This document shows, one piece after another, positions 7,101 to 15,900 of a DNA stretch of 22,042 nucleotides. The translations under genes were made by a program, and so were the position numbers. Where the stretch lies: the IMG/VR virus record IMGVR_UViG_3300033571_032329, positions 1-22,042 of that record. The stretch is one strand, 5' to 3'. Within the stretch, counting starts at the first letter, position 1. Each line of letters opens with the position of its first letter. Source of the DNA: a virus. The notes below the pieces were generated by a model that was not told the origin of the DNA, searched no databases, and saw only the letters and a program-made list of their open reading frames with translations.

Positions 7101-9906
7101 TGGCCCGGTTGGCGAGGCAATAAAAGCAGTGTTTGACATCATTGATTCGGTAGTGGGGTTCATAAGCACCACTTTTGGAAAAATTATAAATGCGCTATCC
7201 GACGGAATGGATCAATTTGGCGCAAGTACTGAAAGTACTGCCGACCAAATTGCAAATTACAAAGCGGAAATAATTGATGCTGGCTATTCCGAAGAAGACG
7301 CAATAAAAATCGCAACAGAGCTTGTCGCAATGAGAAAGCGACAGACGGCTGCGGCAATAGAGCTTGCCAGGGCTAACGGCACGATAGCCCTAATTCCGGG
7401 AATGAAAACGGGAACAACCACCCCAACAACTACTTCACCAACTGGAACATCGCCATCGGCCCCAACATCTGGCAAGCCAGTGTATGGGGGTGTTGTCCGC
7501 GCAACCGATACTGATGCAACCGGAAAAGTTTGGACGATGGACGAAAAGAAAGTCTGGTGGTCAAAGCCCGCAAATAAAGGAAAAACTCCGCCTTGGCAGC
7601 AATCGTACATAGACAGAACCTTTCCAACTGGCGGGTCCACTGGAACGCCATCTAGCCCACTGAGGAGGGGCTCAATTGGGCAGATTAAGAGCTGGGGCGA
7701 TACCGCGGTAATGACTCCAGATGCGAACAATCCGGGCAAAAGCAAGGAGACGACGCTCAACAAGGCTGGGGAGGAACTTGGAATTTCGGACCTTGGGAAT
7801 ATAGCGGGGGATGCGTATATTGCGGCTATTGCAAAAGCAATCGCTGCCTCGGAAGATTATAAGGCAACAATAATCAAGCTAGGCGCCACGGAGAAAGACG
7901 CAGAAGCAGCCGCCCGAGCAAAACTTACCGCCTGGGAAGACGAAATATCTGCAACCGTTGATAACGTCGCGGCAACCCAAGATTGGGGCTCGCTCATTGA
8001 TGCGGTTACCGCAAAGGGTGACAGCTTTAGCGTGGCAACGCAAAAAATGTCCGGAGACGTTAGCGCCCTTCGGGCGGAACTTCAATCCGCCTCCGATGGA
8101 TCATATGAAATCACCGTATACATCATAGACCAAGATGGAAACCCAGTAAAGGACACAATAAAGCTTGTTGGGTCTGCCGCAGAAAGCGCCGGAGCAACAA
8201 TGGAGTCCATTCAGGCGATTATAGACAGATACCGAGCGGCCATAGTTGATACCGGTGCTGTTTCCGGGGATATGGCAGACGTTATAGTAAACGCGAGAAT
8301 GAATGAAATAAGTGCGGCCATAGGCGATGCGGCGCTTGGATGGTACACAAACGCCGATGGGGTAAGGGAATATATAGGGCAAACCCTCGCAATATCTAAA
8401 GTTCAAGCGGATATGAAAAAGATAGTTGGCGTAAACTGGATGGACCTCCTTGCTGCAAACCTTGAGGATAAGCTGGAACGGGCAAAACAGGCCGCTGAAA
8501 AACTCAAGGCAATTATAGACCCACTTGTTGACGGAATAATTAAAAGACTTCAAAACAGCGCAGAGGATCAGTTTGCCGCAAGAATAGAGCATGTAACTTC
8601 CATACTTGAAGAGCAGAGAAAAGCTGAACTTGACGCAATCCAAGTAAGATCAGACGGGATAAACACAACGTACGGACAGCTCCAGAGAGAGATTGCCGCT
8701 CAAGATAAGAAAAACCGCCTACTCACTATTGAAAAGTCAATAATAGATGCTAGAAAAAATGTTGCCATGGCTGCACTTGCCGGATACGGCGATAACGCAG
8801 ATCCTCTACAGGCAGCAATTCAAAAAAGAGAAGCCGACCAGGCGATGACTGATGCAGTGCAAAAAGCACAGGAGGACATGAAGAAGATTACTATCGAAAA
8901 CATGGATTCCACAGCGCAGGCAGTTCAGGACACAATGGATCTCAGGATAGACATTGTTACAAAAGCACTTGATGATGAGAGGATGGCGTTCCAAGAGAAT
9001 ATTGATGCTATTGTCCAGAAAATTAAAGATGGCTCCATAAAAGGACAAGCCGCAGTTAACGCAATAAAGGGCGCATTCAGCCAGTTTAGCATAGCGCTCC
9101 CAGCGAATGTTCAGCAAATTGGCCAAAGCGGCATCATGCCAATATCAAAGGGTTTCCAGCAAATACAAACTGCAGTGGACAGATACTACAACAAATTGCA
9201 ATTAATTAAAAAGCTAGAAGATCAGCTTGGAAGTATTACCGACACTCCAACACCTACCGATCAAGAAGTTCTTGATGCAAAAAATGCAGATAATGCTGCT
9301 GATCAAATTACAAGAAACAGAGCATCAAAAGAAATTATGAGCACTGCCCTAAAGCAGTACAATGCCGCGTGGGCTAAATGGATGGCGGAAATTACAAGCG
9401 GCAAGCCTATTAGCGCTCAAACCACAGCCGCAAGAAATAGAATTCTTGGGGAATATAACTTGTTTATAAAATCAAAGCCTAGCAACATGGGATCGGTTTC
9501 CGAAAAAGACTTTGAAAAAATAATGAAGTCCTACACGGGATTTACCGGCTTCCTGCAATCTCCTGAAGTTGACCTGTTTACTCCGCCTCGCGCGAGAGGC
9601 GGCCCCGTTGCCCCAGGCGGCACGTATCTTGTCGGCGAGCGGGGACCAGAGATACTAACAATAGGTAGAACCCCTGGGGAAGTTATATCAAACTACTACG
9701 TCAAAGGCCTGACGGACACATTTAAGAAATTTAGCATTGGAAGCCCACGCGTTAGCGGCCAAATGTCGTATAATACTGGTGGTAAGACCGAGCTGTCTGT
9801 TGTCATCAACAACCCGCAGGTGCGAAACGATCAGGACATTGAAAGGATTGTCCAGGCCGTCAATAGATCGCAAATGCGTATGGCTCGCAAGTTGGGGCTT
9901 AGCTAA
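1165..9906 (+). CDS. Tape measure protein, 2913 residues
   Basis: The tape measure fills the tail tube, sets tail length and is ejected at infection. Residues 1-1110 are Lys/Ala-rich, with a Pro/Ala/Lys stretch at about 713-1002, and a Gly-rich segment covers 1113-1172. The recognisable tape-measure-type core follows at about 1200-1400 (FNMKIEEAGVAFQTLF near 1216, NDMMQLSNAGIAGYEIL near 1332). Hydrophobic stretches lie at about 1577-1612, 1719-1757 and 1937-2011. A Thr/Pro/Ser linker with a Trp-containing segment covers about 2086-2200, and coiled-coil-like helices about 2436-2629. Near the C terminus is the familiar GGPVAPGGTYLVGERGPEIL motif (2812-2831). No peptidase domain was recognised. 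At about 0.15 nm per residue, the whole chain would imply a tail near 440 nm, or about 260 nm if only the core spans the tube. The start is set by the one-base overlap and a weak GGAAAAGG site (1147-1154). Many ATA and AGA/AGG codons are used. Confidence 0.95.
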   Translation: MAGKITDQQMAVFVAIVIKDIVTNRGINIPRGSSMDAKAAQKIAHERVSSQLQNAGHDISPAKVAKLIKSNGLDTAKARDAILKPAAQKIKAETKAAKEASADKKKGISRTNVAFAKDIAAKQAKIPYQAPKRAADTSSRARAKMPTIPPLTRAELRLAKRLFPGISDSDANKHREHIRPAVQRGASAGSGNGQRRSDRFIERGYQTLKDSAIPGVKQAAPASIMRMATAKYTPTPSSAAAKRVPINGQSGEQGTGSTARGTRYFTADQAAFMRSDPRAVRQYMKLRRSDAGRRITITQRIPGSQSIPARTVSTPLRGAARAGKIVDLIRTDRAQKAIRLREDAKKIKAPEKIDPANAKQVAKAAGEREAVRQVMANNSRRVDSTRGYVASKEIIGSTEHASRIDAITSKSITAGTKIFGPSDEKADTAVRGSAEKAYAHAVERFQQDMGIKSTDIKNPQILAKIDEKFASPESHAAVIRSSVATMGGKDTRKISQRIRELAASKSPADRAIAQRIADEYMPGKINVARLSADADRKEKEKAKEPVKSVEPKKVSARAKQRTEEFKKHDKETKRREAANKAAGKGEKPYPKVSGDRATLAKAVGLRSPNQTKPGLSEGYAHKGILSNQDIVGAAKARAAGSSPEIADRKIIANTIASKVAGSQAVSGAPKAILEAMAADPKIAKFYLGEGATAITGVKGKDIERQMTQKEILDAFAAKNAAAEGKAPKLPKSGKAPKAPKAEKAPAAKPAVKPSAAAPAKSSSKPAAASGGSGGGAPKDRKQIAIDNMKTRYGMEGAMQGKIKAIDAHIKSQGIDPATRKQILSRIEANVNAKVAGGMKETDAWKSIGMLGKNLAGSDNIKAIVREAKAGPGAIEKTLNTIAPSEVAKMAVPPAEKKPAAAKVTEKAATKAAEKTETKPAAPTVAAKATPKPEATPKTSPKAKTSQKPAQKPAAKAATQKPIPKAQTKPVAQKSAPKAAPRSAPKEAKKPAAAKVTKKTALGDKPVRPMSKEKQIAALAASQGYSSNSGAGKAYMSLLKKGVDPATAKGIVEDGKKSGIAGKQLERYANNRQRGMDHDTAKAVATARKASATAASAKQEAQKPSSAGVEAKPARGGKGGGGKGEGGGGGKNRRGGGGGGGQGPQRPTTTNRGDYMASGGGGGGGGGKGGGRFDPYNQGGAIGGAGQLAGQITKSVITAQVIGKVGAILGQITGGLIGFNMKIEEAGVAFQTLFENEQRAMGTWQGDSTMAKLKAADITKQIQNFANVTPFRFPELVTAAERMKAFGFETKTILPNLQAIGDAVAALGGEDDKLRRITYALGQMKQAGRVYQNDMMQLSNAGIAGYEILGKGLLKQIIETGRVTIAGTEGIIDKNASNIDQSVNDIVAKQGAGYKVISATRQKYNDMFEALALAPVEAIRSYTKKGIIEGHAAANTIMQGLETTYQGGMRKMSRTMQGAISTMQDTSQYLIALSFKPAYDGIRDLFYKAGQFMMKEGGQKIAKSVAKSIQPLSDTFFRVIPKMGKLFSNIVSGIAKPFINLYKAMQKVKIDGQGMITFLTNRLGKGVMFLSEIFKNRFVQAILAAAVAFKVLTTVMAANPIIIVISGAVMALGQLTQGIDKLKKAGGISKIGEIAPKDQKSAAFAIRINEAMSGIARTMQRLKSGVGPAAQRFFEVIVTSITDLGTGSIDRATKMISAFLTTTTGVLQSIAPYTGELAKLLVAFIGFKVAAGGVNMFVGVINTLVLAISSLAGAMILFKGGGMKGILGGLMEKGGISRAAGLIGRTGAATRSGIMSAEAASPIAKITEAAASTGQPVGRIGPGNILKQGKMALRAIFGKGPEGTTLLSEKVAGAGRAIKVGAPAGEYSVIKTAKTFDAAGRPVVGAATNIASKIEFTKPASGIAKFAAGVGNIFTKGKGAAGFFATLGGGIKIVAKQFGIWGVLVPIIIDNIGNIIRFIGSFIGFIFKLISGLGGLISALGPVGEAIKAVFDIIDSVVGFISTTFGKIINALSDGMDQFGASTESTADQIANYKAEIIDAGYSEEDAIKIATELVAMRKRQTAAAIELARANGTIALIPGMKTGTTTPTTTSPTGTSPSAPTSGKPVYGGVVRATDTDATGKVWTMDEKKVWWSKPANKGKTPPWQQSYIDRTFPTGGSTGTPSSPLRRGSIGQIKSWGDTAVMTPDANNPGKSKETTLNKAGEELGISDLGNIAGDAYIAAIAKAIAASEDYKATIIKLGATEKDAEAAARAKLTAWEDEISATVDNVAATQDWGSLIDAVTAKGDSFSVATQKMSGDVSALRAELQSASDGSYEITVYIIDQDGNPVKDTIKLVGSAAESAGATMESIQAIIDRYRAAIVDTGAVSGDMADVIVNARMNEISAAIGDAALGWYTNADGVREYIGQTLAISKVQADMKKIVGVNWMDLLAANLEDKLERAKQAAEKLKAIIDPLVDGIIKRLQNSAEDQFAARIEHVTSILEEQRKAELDAIQVRSDGINTTYGQLQREIAAQDKKNRLLTIEKSIIDARKNVAMAALAGYGDNADPLQAAIQKREADQAMTDAVQKAQEDMKKITIENMDSTAQAVQDTMDLRIDIVTKALDDERMAFQENIDAIVQKIKDGSIKGQAAVNAIKGAFSQFSIALPANVQQIGQSGIMPISKGFQQIQTAVDRYYNKLQLIKKLEDQLGSITDTPTPTDQEVLDAKNADNAADQITRNRASKEIMSTALKQYNAAWAKWMAEITSGKPISAQTTAARNRILGEYNLFIKSKPSNMGSVSEKDFEKIMKSYTGFTGFLQSPEVDLFTPPRARGGPVAPGGTYLVGERGPEILTIGRTPGEVISNYYVKGLTDTFKKFSIGSPRVSGQMSYNTGGKTELSVVINNPQVRNDQDIERIVQAVNRSQMRMARKLGLS
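4501..4680 (+). repeat. Glycine-rich low-complexity coding segment in tape measure gene
   Basis: Runs of GGC/GGT/GGG codons encode several poly-Gly blocks, the longest nine Gly in a row, broken by Lys/Arg. They fall exactly between the Lys/Ala-rich N-terminal part and the recognisable tape measure core. This is probably a flexible hinge or a processing boundary. The base composition also produces misleading open frames on both strands here. Confidence 0.85.
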
Positions 9907-12900
9907 TGGCAATACGCGTCTACATACAGCTAAAGATTGAAGATTCGCCAGCTGGCATAGCTGGCTTTACCGACATTACCAGCAGGGTTGCGCTAGAGAA
10001 TTCCAGCTGGTCGCGCGACGCAGACGGCATGAGCTCGGAGATCTCATTTGATATCTTTACACTTCTCCCGCATTCTACATATCATTGGTCCGAGTACCCA
10101 GGAGCGACGTCTGCTGACAAGTTTGCAGCAGCGGTTGCCGATCAGGGATACAGAGTGTATGTCCCCATCAGGGCGGAGCTCTATGTTGAAGACTCCAACA
10201 CCGGAAAAAGAATCTTTGGTGGAATTGTTACTTCTGCGGATTATGCAAAGGAAAGTGGGTACATCATCGCCCACGTTACGGGAGGAGACTACACTCAGCT
10301 TCTAGAAGAGTGGATTATCAACCGATACGATATTCCCTACGGATCAAAAGATACCGACATCATCCTCGGCAACATAGTGCCAAACGCCTATACGGGCGAA
10401 GCCGTTCCATCAATACTTCACCCAGATAATCTTGCAAGAAACACGGACGGAGGGTCAGACTCGCCGGACATAAACCCACTGTTCTTTACCGTTTCCTCAA
10501 TTACAAAAAGCGGCAACGGTTCATACACATCTGGGATTGTAAGCAGCGTATTTACAACTTCCGACAACCACGATTTTGTCGTGGGTGACCAAGTAATTAT
10601 TACGGGAACCATTGGCACTTCATCTGATAGTGATGTGTTTGACTACACTGGTCCAATTACGCATGTGCCCAATGTAAACACCTTTGTTGTTTCAAATTTC
10701 CCCGCCAGCTATTCCGCAAACGCTGCGGGAACATCCTATCCGCAGACTACATCTATGGCAAGACATGATTATGTAGTAACAGCATCTGATTCAATATTTA
10801 GCCCAATCTACGTTGGCTATGGCGATGAAAGAAACATCCAAAAAATCAAAAGGAGCGCAGGATCCACTCGGGTAGCGATTGACACTGCTGCCCCAGCAAT
10901 CGCCTTTATTGAGTCAATTCCCAGCAAGGACTACTTCTATGCGGTTGAGGAGATCACAACTGATGTTACTAAGGCTGGCATTACCCCATCCGCAAGCACC
11001 GATGGACTTGCCATTGCCTTCATTGACCCAGACCCAACAAACACAAACCTTAGGGACGCGAAGACTGCAAGAATTGACCCAATAGTTACATCAACCCAGA
11101 AGACAATTAGCAACATTACAGCCATGGCCAACGGCGAGATAAAAATTGCCTTGCAGGCAGCAGTCTCGCTTGAGGCAAGAGAAAATACTCTCTGCTACAT
11201 TGTTGCAGCCGGTTATAAAAAGAATGCAAAAGGAACAGTCATTGCCGCGCAGACCGGAAACTTTACCGGCGTTTACAGAATTACCTCAATTGACGCGGCA
11301 AAAAACATTTTTACCGTAAAGCCAAGAAATCCAGCAAAGCCAGATCTATCCGGTATAAAAGTTGGTACGTTCTGGGGCGACTCCACTGGCGCAGATAGAG
11401 ACCTTGGATACCCCCAGACTAGCAGCGGAAAGCTAACTGGGGTAAAGGAAGACGACGCTTTTGTTCAGGCTGGCGTTGACCTTGTTGCTGGGGACCCATG
11501 GTCTATTACTGGCGACGGGAATGATTCAAAGGGGATCACTGGAGCTACCTCTGCTAAGTCTGCCCTACAGACTGGCTACGTTAGGGAAGTTGCCGCTGGC
11601 AAAGATACAGTTACCTACACGGTAGACGGAGCAAACAACTTTGCAGTCGGCGATTACGTTGGCGTTAGCGGGGTTACCATAAGCGATACGCCATACAATT
11701 TTGGTATAAAAAAAGTCTTGGGAGTTAACCCGCAGTACACCGTGTCAAGCGTAACCGCGGCACCATCAACAATCTCAACCACCTATGCCACGGGAGCGGT
11801 TGTGGCAGCTGGCTCAAGCATTGAATACAAGTATTACGATGTTGATCCCGGATTTGCCGTTGGCGACTATGTAAAGATTTCTGGCACTGGTTATAGCGAA
11901 CTTGATATAGACATTGCAAAAATTAAAGCGGTAACAAGCAATCAGAAATCTATCTCCTCAATTGAACAAGCAAAATCCGTTATCTCCCAAGACGGAACAA
12001 CTCAATCATCAATAACATCCCAAGGTACCACCGAGAATGGTTTTACCCTTTACTACAACACATTTACATCTGGCATTGTTGCTGGTGATTACGTTTCAAT
12101 TTCCGGATCTGCAAACACAGACATTAATACCGGACTGGCAATAGTTACTGCCGTCTCCTCAAGGGACGCCTCAATTGCAAGCGTAGCTGGATCAAAGACC
12201 CCAATTAGCGCAATCTCTAACGGCCTGTGGGGCATTACGCAAACGGATAACCGGGTTACCGCATCAAACGACGGAGAGTACATAGCTTATATTTTTAATA
12301 ACGGGGTAAACCCTGGCCTTGTGGTTGGCGACGCGATTACCATTTCCGGAATCAAAGACGCATCCGGCGCAGATTTTAGCTACTACAACAGATCAACTCC
12401 TGTAAAAGTAGAAAAGATTTCAACAGCTGGTGACGGAAAAAAGATTGTTAAAATTATAAAGCCATACACGGTATCATCTGCCGGTGCACGCACCTATAGG
12501 AACATCCCAACGGGGGCTGTCACAATAACGAGCTCCGTAATTACCAGGGTTGATATTGTTACATACACCACATCCTCAAATCACTCCCTCCCGCTTGGAG
12601 AGCTTGTAACTGTTGCTGGTTGCACAAATTCCGACTTCAACGTTTCCGATCAACAAATTATTGCAACAACGGCAAACACGTTTTCAATTGTAAAAACCCA
12701 GACTGGCACGTCGGCGTCTGGCGGTTTGGCAAGGCCGAAAGCAAACTCTATCAGCGTTCTGATCCCAGCAAAAGCTGTAACGCCATCGTCAACCGCAATA
12801 ATCAACGCGTCTGGAGCAACAATTACGCGTGTTCAAGTTGTTAAATATAAATTTGCAGCAGACGTTCCGTTTATTGTTGGTGATAAAATTTCAGTAGAAT

Positions 12901-15900
12901 CCGCCGGTGTATTTAATATTTCAAATCAGATAGTTGCAGGAATTGAAACCGCTGCTGCTGGAGCTAGGGCAGTTCCAGGAAAAGCAAGATCTGTTTCCGT
13001 AATATCAACTACAACGGGGTCGTATACATCTGGCGGAATTGCATATTCCACTAGATCGCAAAACTCTATTACGGTTGAGATCCCACAAGGGACTTTTTCA
13101 ACTCATGATTTTGCCCAATATGCCTTGATTGAAAGACTGCGAACAAACACGTACACGTTTGTTGGTAACCCAGATTTTAAAGTTGGGCAATACCCGAAAG
13201 TTCTTGGAAGCACCTCGGCAATATACGACCTTAACAGCTCGGCTCAAGATTATCCAATTAAACGCTACGAGTCGGAGATATCGTCAACGCCAACATACTA
13301 TCAGAGAACCGGAACCACCGTTACGATTACAACAAAGGGCGCTCACGGTTTTACAAAAGGAAGAACGGTTGTCGTATCTCTAAAAAATAACCCAAGCTCA
13401 ATAAACGGAACTTTTACCATCACCGATGTCCCAACGACAACAACATTTAAATACACCCGAGGGACCGGAACTATTGCAAAAACTGCGGTTGCAACTGGCG
13501 TAAGTACCGCTAAGCAGTACGGGCAATTTGTCACAATTTCCGCAAAGACTGGCCTGTTTGCTGGGGCCTCAGTGTACACCCGTGGATATTACGAGACGTT
13601 TACGGTTGGGAGCGGCGCTATTGCCGGTACGTCATACCCCGCGATAGACCCGACGCCAAGAACATCGTCATTTGCAAAGCGGGTTCCGACGGTTACGTAT
13701 ACATCCACTGGTCACCCATACACCGCAACCTCTGCCTCTAGCGGATCAAAAGTTACGGTATCAGGCATTTCCCCAAGCGGATTAAACATAACCGACAAGG
13801 AAATTGTTGACACAACAACAAATACTTTTGTTGTGAAAGACGTAGAGCTGATCACATCTGGGATAACATACTCATCTGGCGGCTCGGTATCACTTTCCGG
13901 GGCGGATAACAACGGATCATTCCGCATTGCGTATGACCCGGGCATGACTGATTCCGGTCGACCCTGGGTTGCATATTACAATGCTAATGCAGTCACTGAG
14001 TCGAGCACAAAGCAATCAACAAAAGGTGGCGGAACAAGGCTGAGGATTGAGTACGAAAACCTTGTATCTCACAACATAACAGAGAAAACATCTAAAAACG
14101 ATGTTCGAATTGGAGACACCGTCAAGGTAAGCGGAACGCTTAAGTCCGGGTTTATCAACCAGATTTCTATAAAAGGCGGAAAAGCAACAGTAATTACCCC
14201 AACAAATAACATTATCAACGGAGACAGGGTAACAATCTCCCAGGCTGGGGTGCCGTTTGATGGGTCTTGGTACGTCCACGACGTTGCAACAAGCCCAACG
14301 ACGGCAACCTCTTCGTTTGTTATTGATATCACTGGAGCTGCAGATAAAGACAGCGGAATATACGGCATAAAGCCAAGTTGGTCAGTAAATTTCTCTAATG
14401 ATGGAGACGAATCCACTGCCTTTGCCGTGGAGACTATGGAGAGGGACTCTTCTGGCATTGTAAAAATAACTACTACTGAGCCACACGACATTGTTGTTGG
14501 GCAAAAAGTTAACGTGATTATAAGGTCGGGAAACCTTTACGGTGAAATAAACGGATACCATTCAGTAGCTTCGGTTGACTCAAACTACATTACATATCAA
14601 ACGGCGCAAACTGGATCGGTTATCTCAATAACCGCGACAACTGGAAAAATTTACCAGCGCGATGGATACATTGTCTATCGGGTTCCAAACGAGAGTAGCG
14701 TTTACGCAATGTGGCCGGGGACCCAAGAGATCCCAGCAAGGTCGGTCCTTGCAACAGTAAATGAAAAGATTGACGTTGGCGACATTATTATGGTCTCCAA
14801 TACAAAAATTCCCGAAATAGATGGACAGTACCGAGTAGTAGAAAACACCGACTACTCTTTCTGGGGAACAAAGCAGCCGTATGCTGGATATTTTGAAGCA
14901 GAGCTGGTTGAAGGCACTTATACTACCGCCGCAGAATCAAGCCAAGGCGTATTCCAGAAAAAGCAAGAGATTGCAAAGGCAAGAATCCTTGAGCAGCTGA
15001 AGGGCAGGACAATTAGATCTGCCATAGACTTTATTACCTCGCGCACAAAGGGGCAGTTTTGGGTTGACCCGTACAAAAACCTTCAATACAAGAGAAGAAA
15101 AACAGTAAACATAGTCAAAACTCCGATTTACGAGTCCGGTTCTGGATCTTCATCCTCGCTTGGTTGGACTATAGACGGTGGATTTATCCTTGATAGTACC
15201 GGCGTGACTGGGCCGTATGGGACGGGCTACACAATTTATCACAGCGGCGTTGCAAAGGCTTGGCGTTATTACAAATTTGTTCCAAAGGCCACAAGAAAGG
15301 CTGGCTTTAATAACGCAAGTCTTTCAAAGATGCGGATATATTCAAGCTCCTCCGAGATTGCCATTGCCTCGGCAACCCCTCAGTATGCAACAGAGAACGC
15401 CGACGCAATAATTGACGAAAACAGCAACAGTGACTGGCTCACCACCAACATGAATAGCTCAACTGGGCCAAATGTAATTTTGGATATTTCATCTGCGCAA
15501 ATTGTTGATCACTACTCAATCTACACATCTTGGAACGACTCCACGGACTCTGACCCAGTTTCATGGGAAATATACGGCAGCAACGATCAGTCATCTTGGT
15601 CAATACTAGACAAAAAGGAATCCTACGGGACAACAGTTTCAAGGTCTACAGCGATTGGTACATTCTACATATCCCCACAAACTGCCGCGTACGCAAGATC
15701 TTCTGCAATTACCGTTTCCCCTGGAAAGAAGTACTGGATTTCATATAGGGTCAAGTCTCAGTCAGCATCAGCCGCGTCCGCAACGGTCTCATTTGCAGCC
15801 AGCGACGGGGCAGAGATCTCAGTAATAAAAACAATTTCTGGACCGGTCGTTCCAAACAATTGGGAGAAAAGGTATGCGATTGTTGAGGTTCCCACCGGAA

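Noticed and set aside
1165-9906. Embedded lytic domain in the tape measure protein
   Set aside because: I looked for muramidase, transglycosylase and M23-type motifs and saw none that I could support.
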